A stretch of 64,000 nucleotides of DNA from Eopsaltria australis (lineage: Eukaryota > Chordata > Aves > Passeriformes > Petroicidae). The stretch lies in assembly GCA_034509425.1 (NCBI GenBank), contig JAVTVJ010000076.1, positions 1,798,001 through 1,862,000 of the forward strand. Direction: 5' to 3'. Both the position numbers and the translations under genes were made by a program. Each line of letters opens with the position of its first letter. Positions within the stretch are counted from its first letter, which is position 1. The notes under the pieces are model-generated. The model worked only from the letters and a program-made list of their open reading frames with translations. It made no database searches and was not told the DNA's origin. Of the stretch, positions 1 through 13,879 are shown one piece after another.

Positions 1-508
1 GAAAGAACAAAAAATGTGACTTACAGGTGTTGCAATCCCTTGTACAATGAGGCTTTAGAAAGAAATTGTTCTAAAGCCAAAACCAAGCAACAGATGAGAG
101 AATATATACCAAAGTGAAAATGTGGACCTTTGGAAGCATTGTAAATTAGGTTAATATGGCATTGCACACCCTTATTGAAGGCAGCATCATATGCAATGCA
201 GCTGGTTCCAGATTTTGGGACACACCCTTGAGGGAAACAGAGCTTCAGAGAGACCTCTTTTACTATCAAGGACAGAAGAATTTGTCCACTGCTACTGTGA
301 AGGCACTATGAATCACTAACTCAGAACAAGTTCATGAGACTAAGTAAAAGAACTTTTTTTGGACAAGGTCATGAGGACCAGGAAGAGACAGCAACACAAT
401 CCAGTTTATATACCACAGAAATCAGAAGGAAAGTGGAAATACGCATAAAAATGCCTGAATTATGGGAAGCAAAGTAAGTCGGATTTGAAAAAATGAATTA
501 ATTGTAAA

Positions 509-840
509 GAGAAGGAAGGAAGGAAGGAAGGAAGGAAAGAAAAGAAAAGAAAAGAAAAGAAAAGAAAAGAAAAGAAAAGAAAAGAAAAGAAAAGAAAAGA
601 AAAGAAAAGAAAAGAAAAGAAAAGAGAAGAAAAGAAAAGAGAAAGGAAAAGAAAAGAAAAGAAAAGAAAAGAAAAGAAAAGAAAAGAAAAGAAAAGAAAA
701 GAAAAGAAAAGAAAAGAAAAGAAAAGAAAAGAGAAGAAAAGAGAAGAAAAGAAAAGAAAAGAAAAGAAAAGAAAAGAAAAGAAAAGAAAAGAAAAGAAAA
801 GAAAAGAAAAGAAAAGAAAAGAAAAGAAAAGAAAAAAGAA
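509..840. repeat. Long (AAAAG)n pentanucleotide tract with a (GGAA)n leader
   Basis: About 25 bases of GGAA repeats lead into roughly 300 bases of AAAAG pentamers on the plus strand, broken by a few GAGAAG and GAAAGG variants near 625-650 and 730-745. The tract is almost pure purine on one strand. The two long phenylalanine/leucine/serine open frames on the opposite strand (422-966) are translations of this repeat, not genes. Confidence 0.98.
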
Positions 841-3800
841 TCTTGCTTTCTTCGCTAACTGGGATGAGGAAAGTATTTCTAACAAGCTTGCCAGATCCCA
901 AGGTTCTCTTGGCACCCAAGAAGAAGGATGCTGCTTTTTATGATTTGTTTTTATATCAAAGAGCAATTTGTGTACTGATAGATGGTGCAGTTAGCCATAA
1001 TAATAACCCACAAAAATGATAAAAGGTGATTTTAGATTGGAGAAAATATAGCTGAGTAAAGGGCATACAAAATGCAAGCAGCCTGAAGCTGTCAGTAGAA
1101 GAAACAAAGGGGAAGAGCAATAAACATTGTGCCTTGAAGTTCATAAGGGATGAAATGGAGGAGTGCCATCAAGTGCAAAACACATCTTCTGCAAAGCTTC
1201 TTACTCAGTAACTTTCAGGTTAGTTAGCAGTTCAGTAGTTTAACTAAAATCTTGGTATGAGAGAAGAGGGGGAAAAGTCATGGTAAGCTTGGTCAAAATT
1301 TTAATAGAATATATGCTACAAGGAGGAAATTCAGAGACCTAGGCCACTCATGAGAACAATTCCTTCACGTTGGAGGGAAGCTTTAAAGTTTGCAAAGAGG
1401 TCACAATGCACCTGTAGAATTTAACACTGAGCATGATAGCAGTGTAACATTGGACAGGTGTGCCACACTGGTTGGAAGACAGTTAACATACAATATGAAA
1501 GAAAGCAAGACTTCTCATGAGTGACTAAAGAAGTTCCACTAAATTTACCCAGGAGCAAAGTCACACAGTATATTGAATGACAAACCTTCCTGTTCCTCTG
1601 GAAATCTTTGAAAGAGAACATCTGTATGAAAAAGTCTGTGATCTCAACTTGGTTGAAGAGGTGGTCAATGTAAATGGAGGAACACCCTCACCTAGAGAAA
1701 ATTCAGAGTTATGGGATTTTTACTGGTAGCGTTTTTACCACCAGAGAAGAAATATGTTGCTGTGGGTTGTAGCTGGCATCAGGAAGCTGAAGGCATGCAC
1801 AAGGACAGCATATCCCATCCATCCTAATGAAGCACTGACTCATAGAACCTGCCACTAAATTTAAACAGCTTAACACCACATGGGAACATGAGCACAAAAT
1901 GTCCTGTTTTGTGTACTCACAAAACAACATGAAAATGGCATACACAGATAGGAGTGAAGAGGCAGTGTTGACTCATCTGTTGGAACAGAAAGCGCAGAGA
2001 AGTTCTGTGGTTGTCTGTTTCACATGATGGACAGTCTATTGCTGCCAAGGAGAGTTGTGTACTGGGAATGACATCAAATAAAAACACAAAACAAAGCCAA
2101 ATCCAAGTACTGTGCAATGCATGAAGTAGAAACAAATCAGTCAGCAGTAGAGACTGTGATTTCTATCTGAAGATACATTTTCAACTTTATCAAACAGAAT
2201 ATTAACCGAGAGGTAGAAGAAGACTAGGATTCCAGCAAGACTAAAAAAGGTGTTCTGGAAACAAAGAGGCAAATAAACAAGATTAACAGTGTAACTGAAG
2301 TAGTCATGATCTTAACAAAGATTAGTAATCAAAGGTAAGGCACATCTCTTTGATGGAATATATCTTGGTGACCCCTGCTACTAACAAGTGTTTGTGCTGT
2401 TAACAAGTTCCTACCAAACTGTTAGAAGAGAAAAGGCAGTGATCTCTATGAAGTTTGGGAAGAAAGGAAAGGACTACAGCAGGGAATAATCTAGAAGAAA
2501 CACTAGAAAGTTTATACATGACTTGAAAGTAATCCTCAGTTGCAACACCTCTGTAAACAGTTCTCTTTACAAACAAGATATTTTATAAACATGATATTAT
2601 CCAGCATATCATATATATTATAGAGAATATCATAAATGCAGTGTTGCAGAAAATGAGAAATTTTGAACCATCAGCTATGTTCACTGCAGTTTTTCTCTGT
2701 TATCCATTTTTGAAATGCCCATGCCTATAAATCATTTGTAGCTTAAAATAATACACAACTAATTCAGAAGAGGTCATCAGCTTGATCATATCCTTCAGAA
2801 CTGACACTTGGCAGGTTCCTTTGATGAAGACACTGCATTCATCTAATACATGTTTAGTGTACATCTCTCTTGCTTTCATCACTCTGACAATGAAAACATT
2901 TGTTGGCACAGTGCAGAGACTTCAAAAGTCTTCTGAGACAAAGTCAGAACCTCTGATTCTTTCTCAGGTAAAGAAATTGTAATTGCTGTAGAATTTATTT
3001 AGACATAGATGAGATGTGGATGTGGCTACTTGGAACAGCAATCTAGTTTGCAGAATACATTTTAGCCAAACTGTCATCTTTTTCCACAGGAAGAAAAGAT
3101 CTTGGAGGGGGACAGAGAAAGACTGGAACAACACCATCAGGCAAATGCAAGGTGCAAGCAAGTATGTCTATTTTTGCAGCATAGAGGGAAAATATTTTTT
3201 TTCTGTCAGAGCAACAGAAATAAACAGAGCCAGAAGGAAAAACGAAAGTGTTTTAAAGTAAATGCAAGGCCAAGCAGTGAGCATGACGTTTTGGCTTTTT
3301 GACTTTTTTGGAAATATTTCAGCACAGGAGATTGATTGTGCTTTAAAATTATGACTGTGAATACAAGGTGGTGAACAGCACCCATGAGGGAACAAAATAT
3401 CTGGCTCTGTAGCTTTAGGTTTTGATAGGGTTTGAAAGGAAGCCAAAGAATAGTGAAAACATAGTGAAAACCAGTCATCACTTTTGGAGACCCAGATTTC
3501 ATGAGTTTTGCTTACATATGTACACAAAACAAGTGAGGATTAAATCCCAGTTCTCTAAGGTTTCAAACCCATCTCTCAGCCTCTGGAGTCATGGAGTGTG
3601 ATGACATTCATCTGGAAGATTTTATGAAAATAGTTAGAGAACCCCTTGGGCTTGTTTTACCAAGGTAAAAGGATCTGCCAGGTAAAGGATCATACCTTTA
3701 ATTACCATCTTGGGTTGAACACAAAGAGAATCATTAGCAGTAAATGTTATGTTATTGTCAATGCCATGGAAAATTCTTTGGACCAATTTCCTTCTTTGAG

Positions 3801-4011
3801 GAACACTGGAGAAACAACTTACACAGAACTATAGTTATGATTTGCCACTTCATGCTGATATGAAAAAAGAAAGGAAAGAGGTATGAAGGTGGACATACTT
3901 GAATTTATTGTTATCCACCTCAAATTTTTCCTGTTTTCAATGCAGATGATTTTTTCCCCCCCAGGAATCAGTAAAAATAATTGTTATAACTTCCCACATG
4001 AAGGATTTGAC
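841..4011. other. Intergenic sequence, no gene seen
   Basis: This is unique AT-rich sequence between the pentamer tract and the first CR1 fragment. Open frames are short, lack recognisable domains and lie on both strands. I see no RNA gene or repeat family I can name. Confidence 0.6.
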
Positions 4012-4454
4012 CTCTTGGAATAAGTCCAGAGAAGAGCCACTAAATTGATCAGAGGGCTGGAGCACCTCTCCTATGATGACAACCTGAAAGAGCTGTGTTT
4101 GTTCAGCCTGGGGGAGAAAAGGGTCTGGGGGGACCTTAGAGCACATTCCAGTGCTCTAAGGGCCTACAAGAAAAATGGAGAGGGACTTTTCACTAGGGCA
4201 TGAAGTGATAGGACAAGGGTGAATGGCCTTAAGCTGAAGGAGGGTAGGTTTAGATCAGACATTAGGAAGAAACTCTTTATTGTGAGGATGGTGAGGGCAC
4301 TGGAACAGGTTTGTGGACTCCCCATCCCTGGGACTGTACATAACTCTAAGAAATCTGGTCCAGTGAAAGATGTCCCTGCCCATGACAAGGGGATGGAACT
4401 ACATGATCTTGAAGGTCCCTTTCAACCCAAACCATTTTATGATTCTGTGATTCC
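4012..4454 (+). mobile_element. CR1 LINE, 3' fragment
   Basis: This 443-bp stretch follows the avian CR1 3' consensus: a CAGAGAAGAGCCAC-like start, GGGCTGGAGCACCTCTCCTA, then AGGCTGAGAGA-like text. Later come TTAGATCAGACATTAGGAAG, GAAACTCTTTATTGTGAGG, and GATCTTGAAGGTCCCTTTCA, ending in GATTCTGTGATTCC, the CR1 terminal octamer repeat. It is 5'-truncated and point-mutated. A 113-codon open frame inside it is incidental. CR1 is the dominant LINE of birds and supports the bird assignment. Confidence 0.95.
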
Positions 4455-7400
4455 ATTACTTTTTGTAGCACATACCAAAAACAAATCTCATTTCAGACTA
4501 AACAAGGCATCCAGTAAGACAATCTTGGGAACAAGGTCAGTGTCTCTTGCATACCTTTGACATTTTTTAAAATATTTGGTAGTGCTATCAAGCTTTTATT
4601 ACTTTACCTTTCATCAGTCAGTATCAAGATATGTGATTTAACTGGAGAATTCACTCAACTTTGTCAATTCAGAAGCCAGACAACCTCTCTAGCAAGTTTT
4701 CCAGGTTCTTTCTGAGAGAATAAATAGACTCTTCCATAGTATGATCCATCTCCATGCAGAGTGGTGTAATGAGGCATAGAGGACTGAAGCGACGCTCAGA
4801 ATTATCCAGCAACAACCATGGATCATTTTTACTAACTGAAATGTCCAGTGAAGCATCAGGCAGAGTTATTCTCAGTTCCACAATGAGTTAGCAACTGTAT
4901 ATAAATCATACAGGCATTGTTTAAATTTTCAACTCAAATAAATAAAGATCAATTAAACCAGACTACCACCTGATTCTAATGCATTCTAAGACTCATTCTT
5001 GCTGTAGAATATGATAAATCCCAAAATTATGATATATTTTCACTTTTCCAGTACTGGACTAGAATGCAGTCTCAGCTGCAGAATGAGAAAAGATCTTATT
5101 TTTTATTGTTAAGATTGTTTTTTTCAGGCCTACATATAATTCAAAGTCTGTTAAACTAACATTTTTTTGAGGACTATCAATTACTTCACCATAGCTGAAG
5201 TTCTGATAATTGGATGAGTTGTTTTAACAGTGTCAATAGTTTTTCCTCATATGAGTTCCCAGTCCTAGTATAAGAAAATCTGAGAAAAAAATGTGTCCCT
5301 TCTAGCAGTCTGGTTAGATCTTATGATCAGATAATCATAAGTGGTCTTAAAATGGTGGATGCTACATCAGTTTGCCTGTAGCAGGAAAAAATAATAGTCA
5401 TTACACAGTTATATTGTCAAGCATGTTTAGTGCTTATATAGGTGTTTTTATAATTCAGAATGTTTTCCAAACATCTTTTTAATCTTGTAGGAAGGTAAAT
5501 AAATACATGATCATTCCATATTTGGAAATAAAAACAAGAAGATTTAGGATTTTGAAGTTTCCTGAAGCTGGTACTTTTGTGCAGAGAATTGATCATGTAC
5601 TGTTGATTTTGTCATAGAAAGAATTTTATGAAGTTAACAATCTCTGTGATGGACTGCTTCTTGTGTATCTGATCGTGCCAAACCCATGCAGTTTTGCATG
5701 ACTTTCAGCAATTAAAACTATCCAAAAATCTATGTTCATGAAAATCTCTCTTCTAAAGTGTCAAGCTGGAGGGCTTTCCAAACTGCTTCCTTTACATTAA
5801 TCTTATATGGCTCCTGAGAACCTGTCACTAGTGTTTCTTGCTATTGATTATGTTTGATATACAGTCTCAGTGAAGCATATTTAACCCAGGAGAACACGCT
5901 CCTCATCCCTATTCCTTTTATTTAAACCATCAAGCAGTCACTTTGCTGATTCTCGTAAAACCTGTGAATTACTTTATGACAGCATATGCTATGCAATGGA
6001 TGATCACGAACTTTCAGGGTTTTTTTTCAATTATTTTTTATCTCCTCAATTGCAAGCAAGACATTAAATAAGCAATAGCCATCTGACATCTCTCTTCACT
6101 AGATTTCCTCCTCTCTCTGAATAATTTTGATGGCTATTGTGAAAACTGTTAGTTGCCTAGTAGCTGAAATGAAGAATTGCTTTCTGTTTAATGGTAGGAA
6201 AAAAATCAGAGCCAGAAACCTGCTATAAATGTCTTCTTGTTTAATGGACACGGTCAAGTCTCTGCTGTACAACAGTATTAATGTCATGACATAAAGAAAC
6301 ATTTCTTAGATGGAAGGCATTCATTTCAAGGAATTAAAAGAGAAAAAGTGAGAATTGAACCTTCAAGATGACTTGAGCCTCAACTGTCATACTTTGTTAT
6401 CAAAACCAGATGATTTTCATACAATACCCATGATAGTTACATTAAAAAAATATTGTAAGTTAATATTTTATCATAATCGATAGATACAATATTTCAACAC
6501 TCTTAGAAAATTTCCTGACAAGTCTCTGTGGGATAACATCAATAAAATATGTATGTGAGCCAGCATGTTCTGCTTGTTTCATGCATCACAGGATGTTCTC
6601 CAAAGCTAAGAAAACAGTATCTCTGTATCTGATGTGGCAGGAGTTGTGACAGGGTGCATAATTTGCCTGATGTTGATATACTATCTTCTGGAAATTCCCA
6701 GAAAATGCAAAGGCAGTTAAATGTGGCTCCTTCAATTTCTGTGCTAGTTTTAATACCCATTATTATAAGAGGTCTGGGACTTACCCATGTTATTTTTCAA
6801 AACACTGTTTTTTTCTTTTAGGCTTTGAAGATGAAAGTGATAGTACATATGCAAAACAGCAGATGGAGGTAGTAAGATCTGAGATACCGTATTATAATGG
6901 ATGAATGTATGCATTTCTGTTCCAGGGAAAAGCTGTGACATGAATAAATGTTCAGCTGAAAATTTTTTGATTGTTCATATTGTGAAGATTTTTTGGATTA
7001 TCATCTTTAAAACTGAAAATGCAGGAGGTTAAAGAACAGTCTGCTTCTTGATACAGTATTTGTTGTGGTGAGAATAGGAGTTCTGTACTGGTGTTCAGGC
7101 ATCTTGTTTTGTTAAATGAGGGAGAATCTCCTTCAGATGAACCCACGTGGATGCAGAAAAGGCAGAAAATTCCCCAAATGCTCACAAATCAATTTTCAAA
7201 GCTACTCAGACATCAGTGTTAGTTGGTGGCAGTGGGAGATAGAGCCCTACCTTATTTTAAGGAGCTGATCTCCCAAGTTGTATTTGCAGTTCTTGGCAGC
7301 ATCACCACTATACCTGCAGTGAGGTACGGATACATCTGTCCTAGATATAAACCACCTAGGGGTTGTTCAATACCAGATGAGCTGTGGTGATGAAAAACAT

Positions 7401-8500
7401 GGCATGAGTTGATGTTTAACTGTTTGCTAAGGTCACAGACAGATCCAGTGGTACCTGTGATGAATTGCTGCCAGTCCCTAGGCTGGTGTTTTAGCTTTCT
7501 CAGATACAGCAACACCTCAGGGCTGTGAGCAGTGGGAGACTTAGTGCTAAATGCAGCTCTGCTTCACAACAGAGGATGTACCACTTCCCCAGAGTGAGAT
7601 TTCTATTTCTCCTCCTGACTTTCCTATTTACTTTTCACAATCTTTTTGGCCAAGCTATCTTGAAAGAATTGAAAGCCAAGCTGCCTTTCACAAGAGTTGT
7701 TAACAAAATTGAGCTCACTTCCTCCTCCATTACGCAGCTGGTGTAAATCAATACAGTTCTGGTGAATTAAGTGGTACTTTCTGCCATTTCCTCTAGTTAC
7801 AAACTCAATTCAGTATCTCCCTGGTAAGTGTCATGGATGAGAACAAAGAATGTCAACAAAACAGCATTACATCTCATATTTCTTCTGTGGGGATGGTTTC
7901 CTTCTCAGCAGTTCTTTTTATTTTTATTTAATTTTAAATTTTGTTTGATTTCTTTGCCCCATTCTGCTGCATTAACAGCACTGTGGAGAGCTGTGATGCA
8001 ATCTTTTTGTTACACTGGCCTTCCTGAAGTTTCTTCCCATGTGCCAGAGAGGCAGGCTAATCAGGTTCCAGTGGCACTTGCTACTTGATCACTGCAGAGG
8101 CTGGAGTAACAGTTTTACTCAAGAAGGAAAGAAAATGCTCCCTGAATGCTAAATAGCTCCGTGTGGTTTGCCACCCACCCACTCTGCTGAAACATGGCCC
8201 ATTAACTCAGGGTGGCTGATGCAATTTGCAAAGGGGCAGCAGTTCATGCAGCAGTCTACATTTGCCAGTATTAACTTCATAGATGCAGGGGGGGATAAAG
8301 GGTGGCACAACATGGTGCTATGCAGAAGTGCCCTAATTCACTCTGAAAAACATATATTGCCTAGCAATGTCTTCTGATGTGAGTAATCTTGACCATGATA
8401 GACATGAAGGACAATGTACAAAGTATTTAGAAGTTTGATTTTTATGATTAGAATTTATGGACCATTTATGAGAGACGTAATAAGAGTACATAGATGAATA
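4455..8500. other. Intergenic sequence, no gene seen
   Basis: About 4 kb of AT-rich unique DNA. Open frames are all under 90 codons, on both strands, with no recognisable domains. No repeat family was identified. Confidence 0.6.
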
Positions 8501-8863
8501 ATGGTAGGGGCAACCTTATTGCTCTCTACAAATACCTGAAAGGTATCTGTAGTGAGGTAGGGGTCAGACTCTTCTCACAAGTAATGAGTAATAGGACATG
8601 AGGAAATAAATGGCCTCAAGTTGTGCCAGAAGAGGTCTAGATTGGGTGTCAGGAAAAATTTCTTCATTGAAAGGAGGAGTCAGCATTTTGAACATGCTGC
8701 CCATGGAAGTGGTAGAATCACCATGCCTGGAAGTGTTCAAAAAACATATGGATGTGACACTTAAAGATATGATTTAGTTGTGAGCTTGGCAGTGCTGGGT
8801 TAATGTTAGGACTTGATGATCTTAGCTTTCTGTTCTAACTTAAATACTTCTATGATTCTATGG
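8501..8863 (+). mobile_element. CR1 LINE, 3' fragment
   Basis: This fragment contains CR1 3' landmarks: GGGGCAACCTTATTGCTCTC, CTACAAATACCTGAAAGG, AAAATTTCTTCATTGAAAGG, GTGGTAGAATCACCATGCCT and GGACTTGATGATCTTAG. It ends in TATGATTCTATGG, the CR1 terminal motif. It is 5'-truncated, on the plus strand, with no open reading frame of CR1 reverse transcriptase. Confidence 0.93.
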
Positions 8864-9722
8864 ATAAACAATACATCTACCAGAATTCAACCACTTGTAT
8901 ATGTGTTTGCATTGAGACTGGAGTATTTATTCAGTTGTGAAATGGTAATGGCAGTATTTCCAGTACACAAAACCAATCATAGTAGGTAAAAGGGGATGAA
9001 AGGGAGAGATAAGAGCTGCTGATCAGGATATAGTCTTTTTGACAGGATATTGCTGTGTTCCTTTGTAAAGTTTAAATTGCCAGTTCTGGAAGTGTGTAAT
9101 GGGAAAAAATCTACTCCTTTAGTAGGGCATTCAGTGATAATTTTTAGCTGGCTCCAAGCAACCAAAAAGAGCCAAAGTGTTTAGGGTAGAGAGGAGATGT
9201 TAAGTGTGCTGCCTAAAATTTGGGATGAATTCAATTCTTTGTTCTGCATAGAATTTGTAGAGGATTTTGGGGAAATAACTTAGAGTCTTGTATTTCATTA
9301 GAGGTTTGATTCAAACACAGAGGAGTGCTGAAACTAATGATCATCCAATAAGTAATAAGGCATAAAAAGACTTGAGTAGGTTAGAAGAAAATATATCACC
9401 TGAAAATTTGCTGATATTTTCAGGTTTCTCTCCTCCATAATATGTTGTGTGTTTTATTTCATTTTTGTATCTCTTGGTTTATAGCTTTTCATTTTCTTCA
9501 TCCTTATGAAGCAAGTTCAAGGAAGAAATAATAGGATTATCTCTGATGTGACAAGACAGTAAAATCCACAGAGCTGACAGCCAGCACCATTCTTGTTCCA
9601 CCAAAGGGATTTTTGACATTTGGAAGTAGGATTGTGCTAGGCAGAAGAAAAATAGTACTTAAATAACCCTATTTGGAAATAAAACCCTCTGGAAGGGCTT
9701 TGTGAAGATATTTTTCTTTACA

Positions 9723-9725
<3 letters not shown>
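8864..9725. other. Intergenic sequence, no gene seen
   Basis: Unique AT-rich DNA between a CR1 fragment and the poly-C run. Nothing recognisable. Confidence 0.6.

Positions 9726-9766
<41 letters not shown>
9726..9766. repeat. Uninterrupted poly-C run (41 bases)
   Basis: Forty-one consecutive C residues are followed by TTTTATTTTTTTTC. The complementary strand is a G41 run. Exact length should be treated with caution, because homopolymers are prone to replication and sequencing error. Confidence 0.95.
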
Positions 9767-12700
9767 TTTTATTTTTTTTCAAATACTTTAACCAAGTGGC
9801 AATTGAGATAGGAAGTGTAGAAATGACAAAGCTAAGGTTCTAGCTGTAAGATTTATTGCACTGGGTCAGAAACTTTGCCAGTGGAGCTGAAGATGAATGG
9901 AATTGTGCTGAGGAAGTAGGATGGATGAGACGGTTTCAGACCTTTTAGGCTGACCATTAAATCCTCCCCATTACTGAACAAGACTGTCTTTTTACAAGTC
10001 ATAGAGATAATTAGCTAAATCCCACTGAGTGAGAGGTATGAGGGGTGGCTCACAGCATGTGTTTGGGGTCAGCTTTCAATTATCCAGCATGGATTGACCT
10101 CAGTTTGCTGCATTGCATAAAGTGCTATCACTGCCTTGTCTTCATTCGGATTTTGCAGTTCTAACTCTATCAGTGCGGATCAAAATGTTATAACCATTTT
10201 TAGAAGTGGAAACACAGCTAATGGAATTAGAAAGGAAGAAGTTACATATCACATTTTAGTCATACTTTTTTCCCATGTTTTGGTCTCTTTTACAGTGGAA
10301 GAAATTTCTCTTCCTTTTAGCAGACAATAATTTGGAACTTGGTTCCTCCTTGTCAGCTTATTTTTTTGCTGTCCATAATTTTGAATATTTAAAGACAGAT
10401 TTATTTTACTTGTTAAAAGCAATGTTAGAAAGAAAGAAATTTGGTTGTTCTGCCTTTTGGAGGGGCTGTCATGCACCACTCAGCTTGCTTAGTTGCCATA
10501 TTTTGGCTGATGCACAGCAGACCATGTAGCTGTTTTAAACTGGTGATATGGCTTTAAGTTCAGTGAAGAATATTTGAAAGAGTACATTTTACCACTTAGG
10601 AACTCCATGTATTGATGTCAGTCGTGAAGTGATCTTGCAGGGAAATGAGCTAAACCCTATTATCTTTTCCATCTGAGGGAATTTTTGAAGACAAAGTATT
10701 AAAATACTACTAAAACAAATAAACAGTCCTTTTAAAAACTCTACCACTTTGTCATAAAGAATCTACTTTTTTTATCTATATACTCATGCAAATATATTTA
10801 TTACAAAGAGTCAGTCAGAGAATGCAATCAGCCACTGAAAATGCCAAACTCTGTTGATATAGATAGTATCACAGTGGCTTTGAATATCAGTAATCTCATT
10901 TTTATCTGTCAAGTCTGAATCGGCAACTAACAAATTGTAATGTTTGAAGAATGAAACCTTGTCACACAAACTGTAATTACATTTGAGCTATTCTGTGCCT
11001 TTTCGTTTGATGTGTGGGTGGAGGAAAAAACCCTGGGTTCTGAGTGCAGGTCACATCCTTTGCCTGTCGAATGCTGTGCAGCGTGAACTCCCTTGCTGCA
11101 GAAATACGGCATCAGAGGTACCAGTCTGCTCTGGTAAGAAGTTGTCAGGAGAGACAGGAAAACAAAGGGCAGTGAACAAAAAGAATATTTTCAGTGCTGT
11201 CTAGTATAAAAAAAAATCATAAATTAAGAAAAGTAAATTCTAGGATTTGCATAAATGACAACTTTGGAAAACACAAAATGCTGTGAGAAAGACAAGCCCT
11301 GATTATTTGGTGAAGGCTGCATAAAATGCCATCTTGACCTGTTGTGTACCAAAACCCCCAGTGAAAAATGTGTACAGAATATAGGGAAGTATGTGTTTAT
11401 GAGTGAGCCAGGGGTATTAGGAATTAATAATATGTTTTTAAAGCAGCTAAATACCCTCCTACAATCTGAAAGCTGCAATGAAAACATTGTCATCCTTGAA
11501 GAGAATGAAATTTAACTGTTGCACTGGTGACTGCAGTTTTAGGTCCCAGCAGCTGCAGCAAAAAATCCTTGGTCTGGGTTTGAATTCTGCATTGGAGCTC
11601 TTCCCCTCTTTCCCATAGGACAGAAGAGATGAGGCATCAAATGGGTTTAATTGAGAAAGGTTTTGACAAAAGAGTGATCATTCATCTTTGATCCAGTTGT
11701 GTTGAACACTTAGTGTTCCACCCTGTTCTTTTCATGTTTCAAATGTAAGCAAATCTTGAAACAGAGAACGTGACTTTATATCTAGACTATTCTAGTAAAT
11801 TAAGATTAATGGGAGCATTTCCTGACACTGAGATTGACTGGCATGGTGTAATCTTTGACTATCCTAGTGAACTTATTCTCCCAGAAAACGAGCTTTGTAT
11901 TAAAGGTGATTGGTGCAGAATAAAACAGAGTATTAGTCAGGAGGAAGTCCAGCTCCAGTCAGGAGCTGTATTTTTGTGAACATGCAATCTGCAGAAAATT
12001 ACCCCTTTCAGCAGTTATTGGCCAGGAATAGTGCCCCTGCTGATGCACATGGGCTGTTACCAGCTCCAGCACAGAGTGGGCTTAACAATGAACTCCAGGC
12101 TTACTCACTGGTTAAGTAGTTCTGTGGCTGAATTCCCATCCGCTTAATTAGAACTGGGAATTGTTTTTCTGCAGTTTTGCTTAAGTAAAAAATAGCCAGT
12201 ATGGGCAGTACTAATACAAAGTTACCAAGGATGGATTAAAATAATGCAGGTAAAATGTTTAATGGGATTTCCAATGGAATTCAGGCACCCTCGTTTTTGT
12301 AGGTAACTTTTTGAGGAAATTCAAAGCCAAGAAAACAGTGAAAATTATCAAATGTAGAAGCTAGGGAAATGAATTCTAGTCCACAAAAGATGCACATTCT
12401 CTGGGAAAATTGTGCTATGGAAACATGCTAAGAAAAAACAAATATGTGAAGTATTTCATTGCCAGCCATCCTGAAGACAGCCTCGGACTCCAGTCTGATG
12501 CACACTTATAAGCCTAATTCGCACTCATCTCTAGTACTTTCAGTGAAATTATTCAGAATTGCTGTAATCTGAGTCTCTTTTTTACCTTGTTTGGTGGAAC
12601 ACATTTTCCTTCCTTCAGCTGGGTGCATGTTCCCTCTCAGCCAGTGTTGATGCATTGCTTATATCTCCCAATCTGTTTGGAAGACAGCTGCTATCACTGC

Positions 12701-13850
12701 AGTGTGAGATGATTGAACAATCCCTTTCAGTTACTGTGTTGTGTATTTTTTGTATGATTGGGGTAGTGGAAAGATGATGAAGAAATTAAAAACTCACGTT
12801 TCCATGGTCTGTCATCAGATAACTGAGTTATAATACAGACAGAGGTAATTCCTATCTTTTCATGTAATCTATAGCAGCAGTATCAGACTTTTCTATGCAA
12901 TTTTGTATGATTTCTTTCCTTTCCTTTGGCATTCAGATTGTTCTAACATAGCTACAGGCAGAGTTTTGCAGTACAGTACAAGAAACGTGCACCTTTTGGT
13001 CTGAATTCAATCTGTCATTGCCCAGTGTGCTCCCCTTTGTATCTGTGTGTATTTGCAGCAGACTTAAGCTCTCTGTAGCTGTGTTCAACTGTGGATTTTC
13101 ATTTGTGGTTGAGAGCTTTATTTCACTGGAGACATGAATGTTGTGTTATACCTGGGGTATTGCTGTGCTTTTCCTTAGTCTGAGCAGATGCAGTTTGCTG
13201 TTGGAGCGGCAGTGCACTCAAAAAGCCTGGCATCTTGTGACCTGATGGACCAAGCCTCCCAGGGCTATTTGCAAGGCAGCTGGGACAAACTGTAAATGGC
13301 ACAGGCCAAGGCACCCTGCTATATTGCTTTAAGATGAAACTTGGTAAAACCTGTGTGGATGAACACTCCCCCATATTTGGTAGTCACATATGGGCAGTGG
13401 TTGCCGGCCTTACCAAAGAACATGGCAAGTCTTCATTATTTCAACTCTGCTGCACTCACTTGGTGCCAGATGTTCCTATAACAAATATCGAACTGTTCAG
13501 CATCTTTCTGGTCATCAAACAACAAAGACGCAGAAGAGGAAATGTGACAAAGTGATCTATCAGGAAGTAATGTCATCTCACAGAGTTTATAACTGTGATG
13601 GAATTTCAGTGTGGTGCTGGCATGGAAATCCAGTAACATCAATAACATTACATTATTTCTTTCCTGCTCTTTACTGCTCTCGCATCCACAGACTGCTTTA
13701 TACCAGTGTGATATTTAGCACTTTTGACTGGTCTACTTTCAGGTGGAGCTCCAGAGTTGTGTTGACCTTTTAGTTGCTTCCAAAATTCAGAATTCCATTA
13801 TTGCTCCTCCAGTAACATCTCACTTCTAATACAGTCTTAAATTTTTGTTT
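9767..13850. other. Intergenic sequence, no gene seen
   Basis: About 4 kb of unique DNA. Open frames are all under 130 codons and resemble no family I know. No RNA gene or repeat was identified. Confidence 0.55.
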
Positions 13851-13879
13851 TGGTGTACTGTTCTATAGCTCACTGGTTC

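Noticed and set aside
422..966. Two long open frames rich in FLFFS repeats (minus strand)
   Set aside because: They are translations of the AAAAG pentamer tract and have no non-repetitive coding sequence.
4219..4560. 113-codon open frame on the plus strand
   Set aside because: It lies almost entirely inside a CR1 3' fragment, downstream of where the CR1 reverse transcriptase frame would end.
13390..13773. 127-codon plus-strand open frame
   Set aside because: No recognisable domain, no splice or family support, and competing open frames on both strands.
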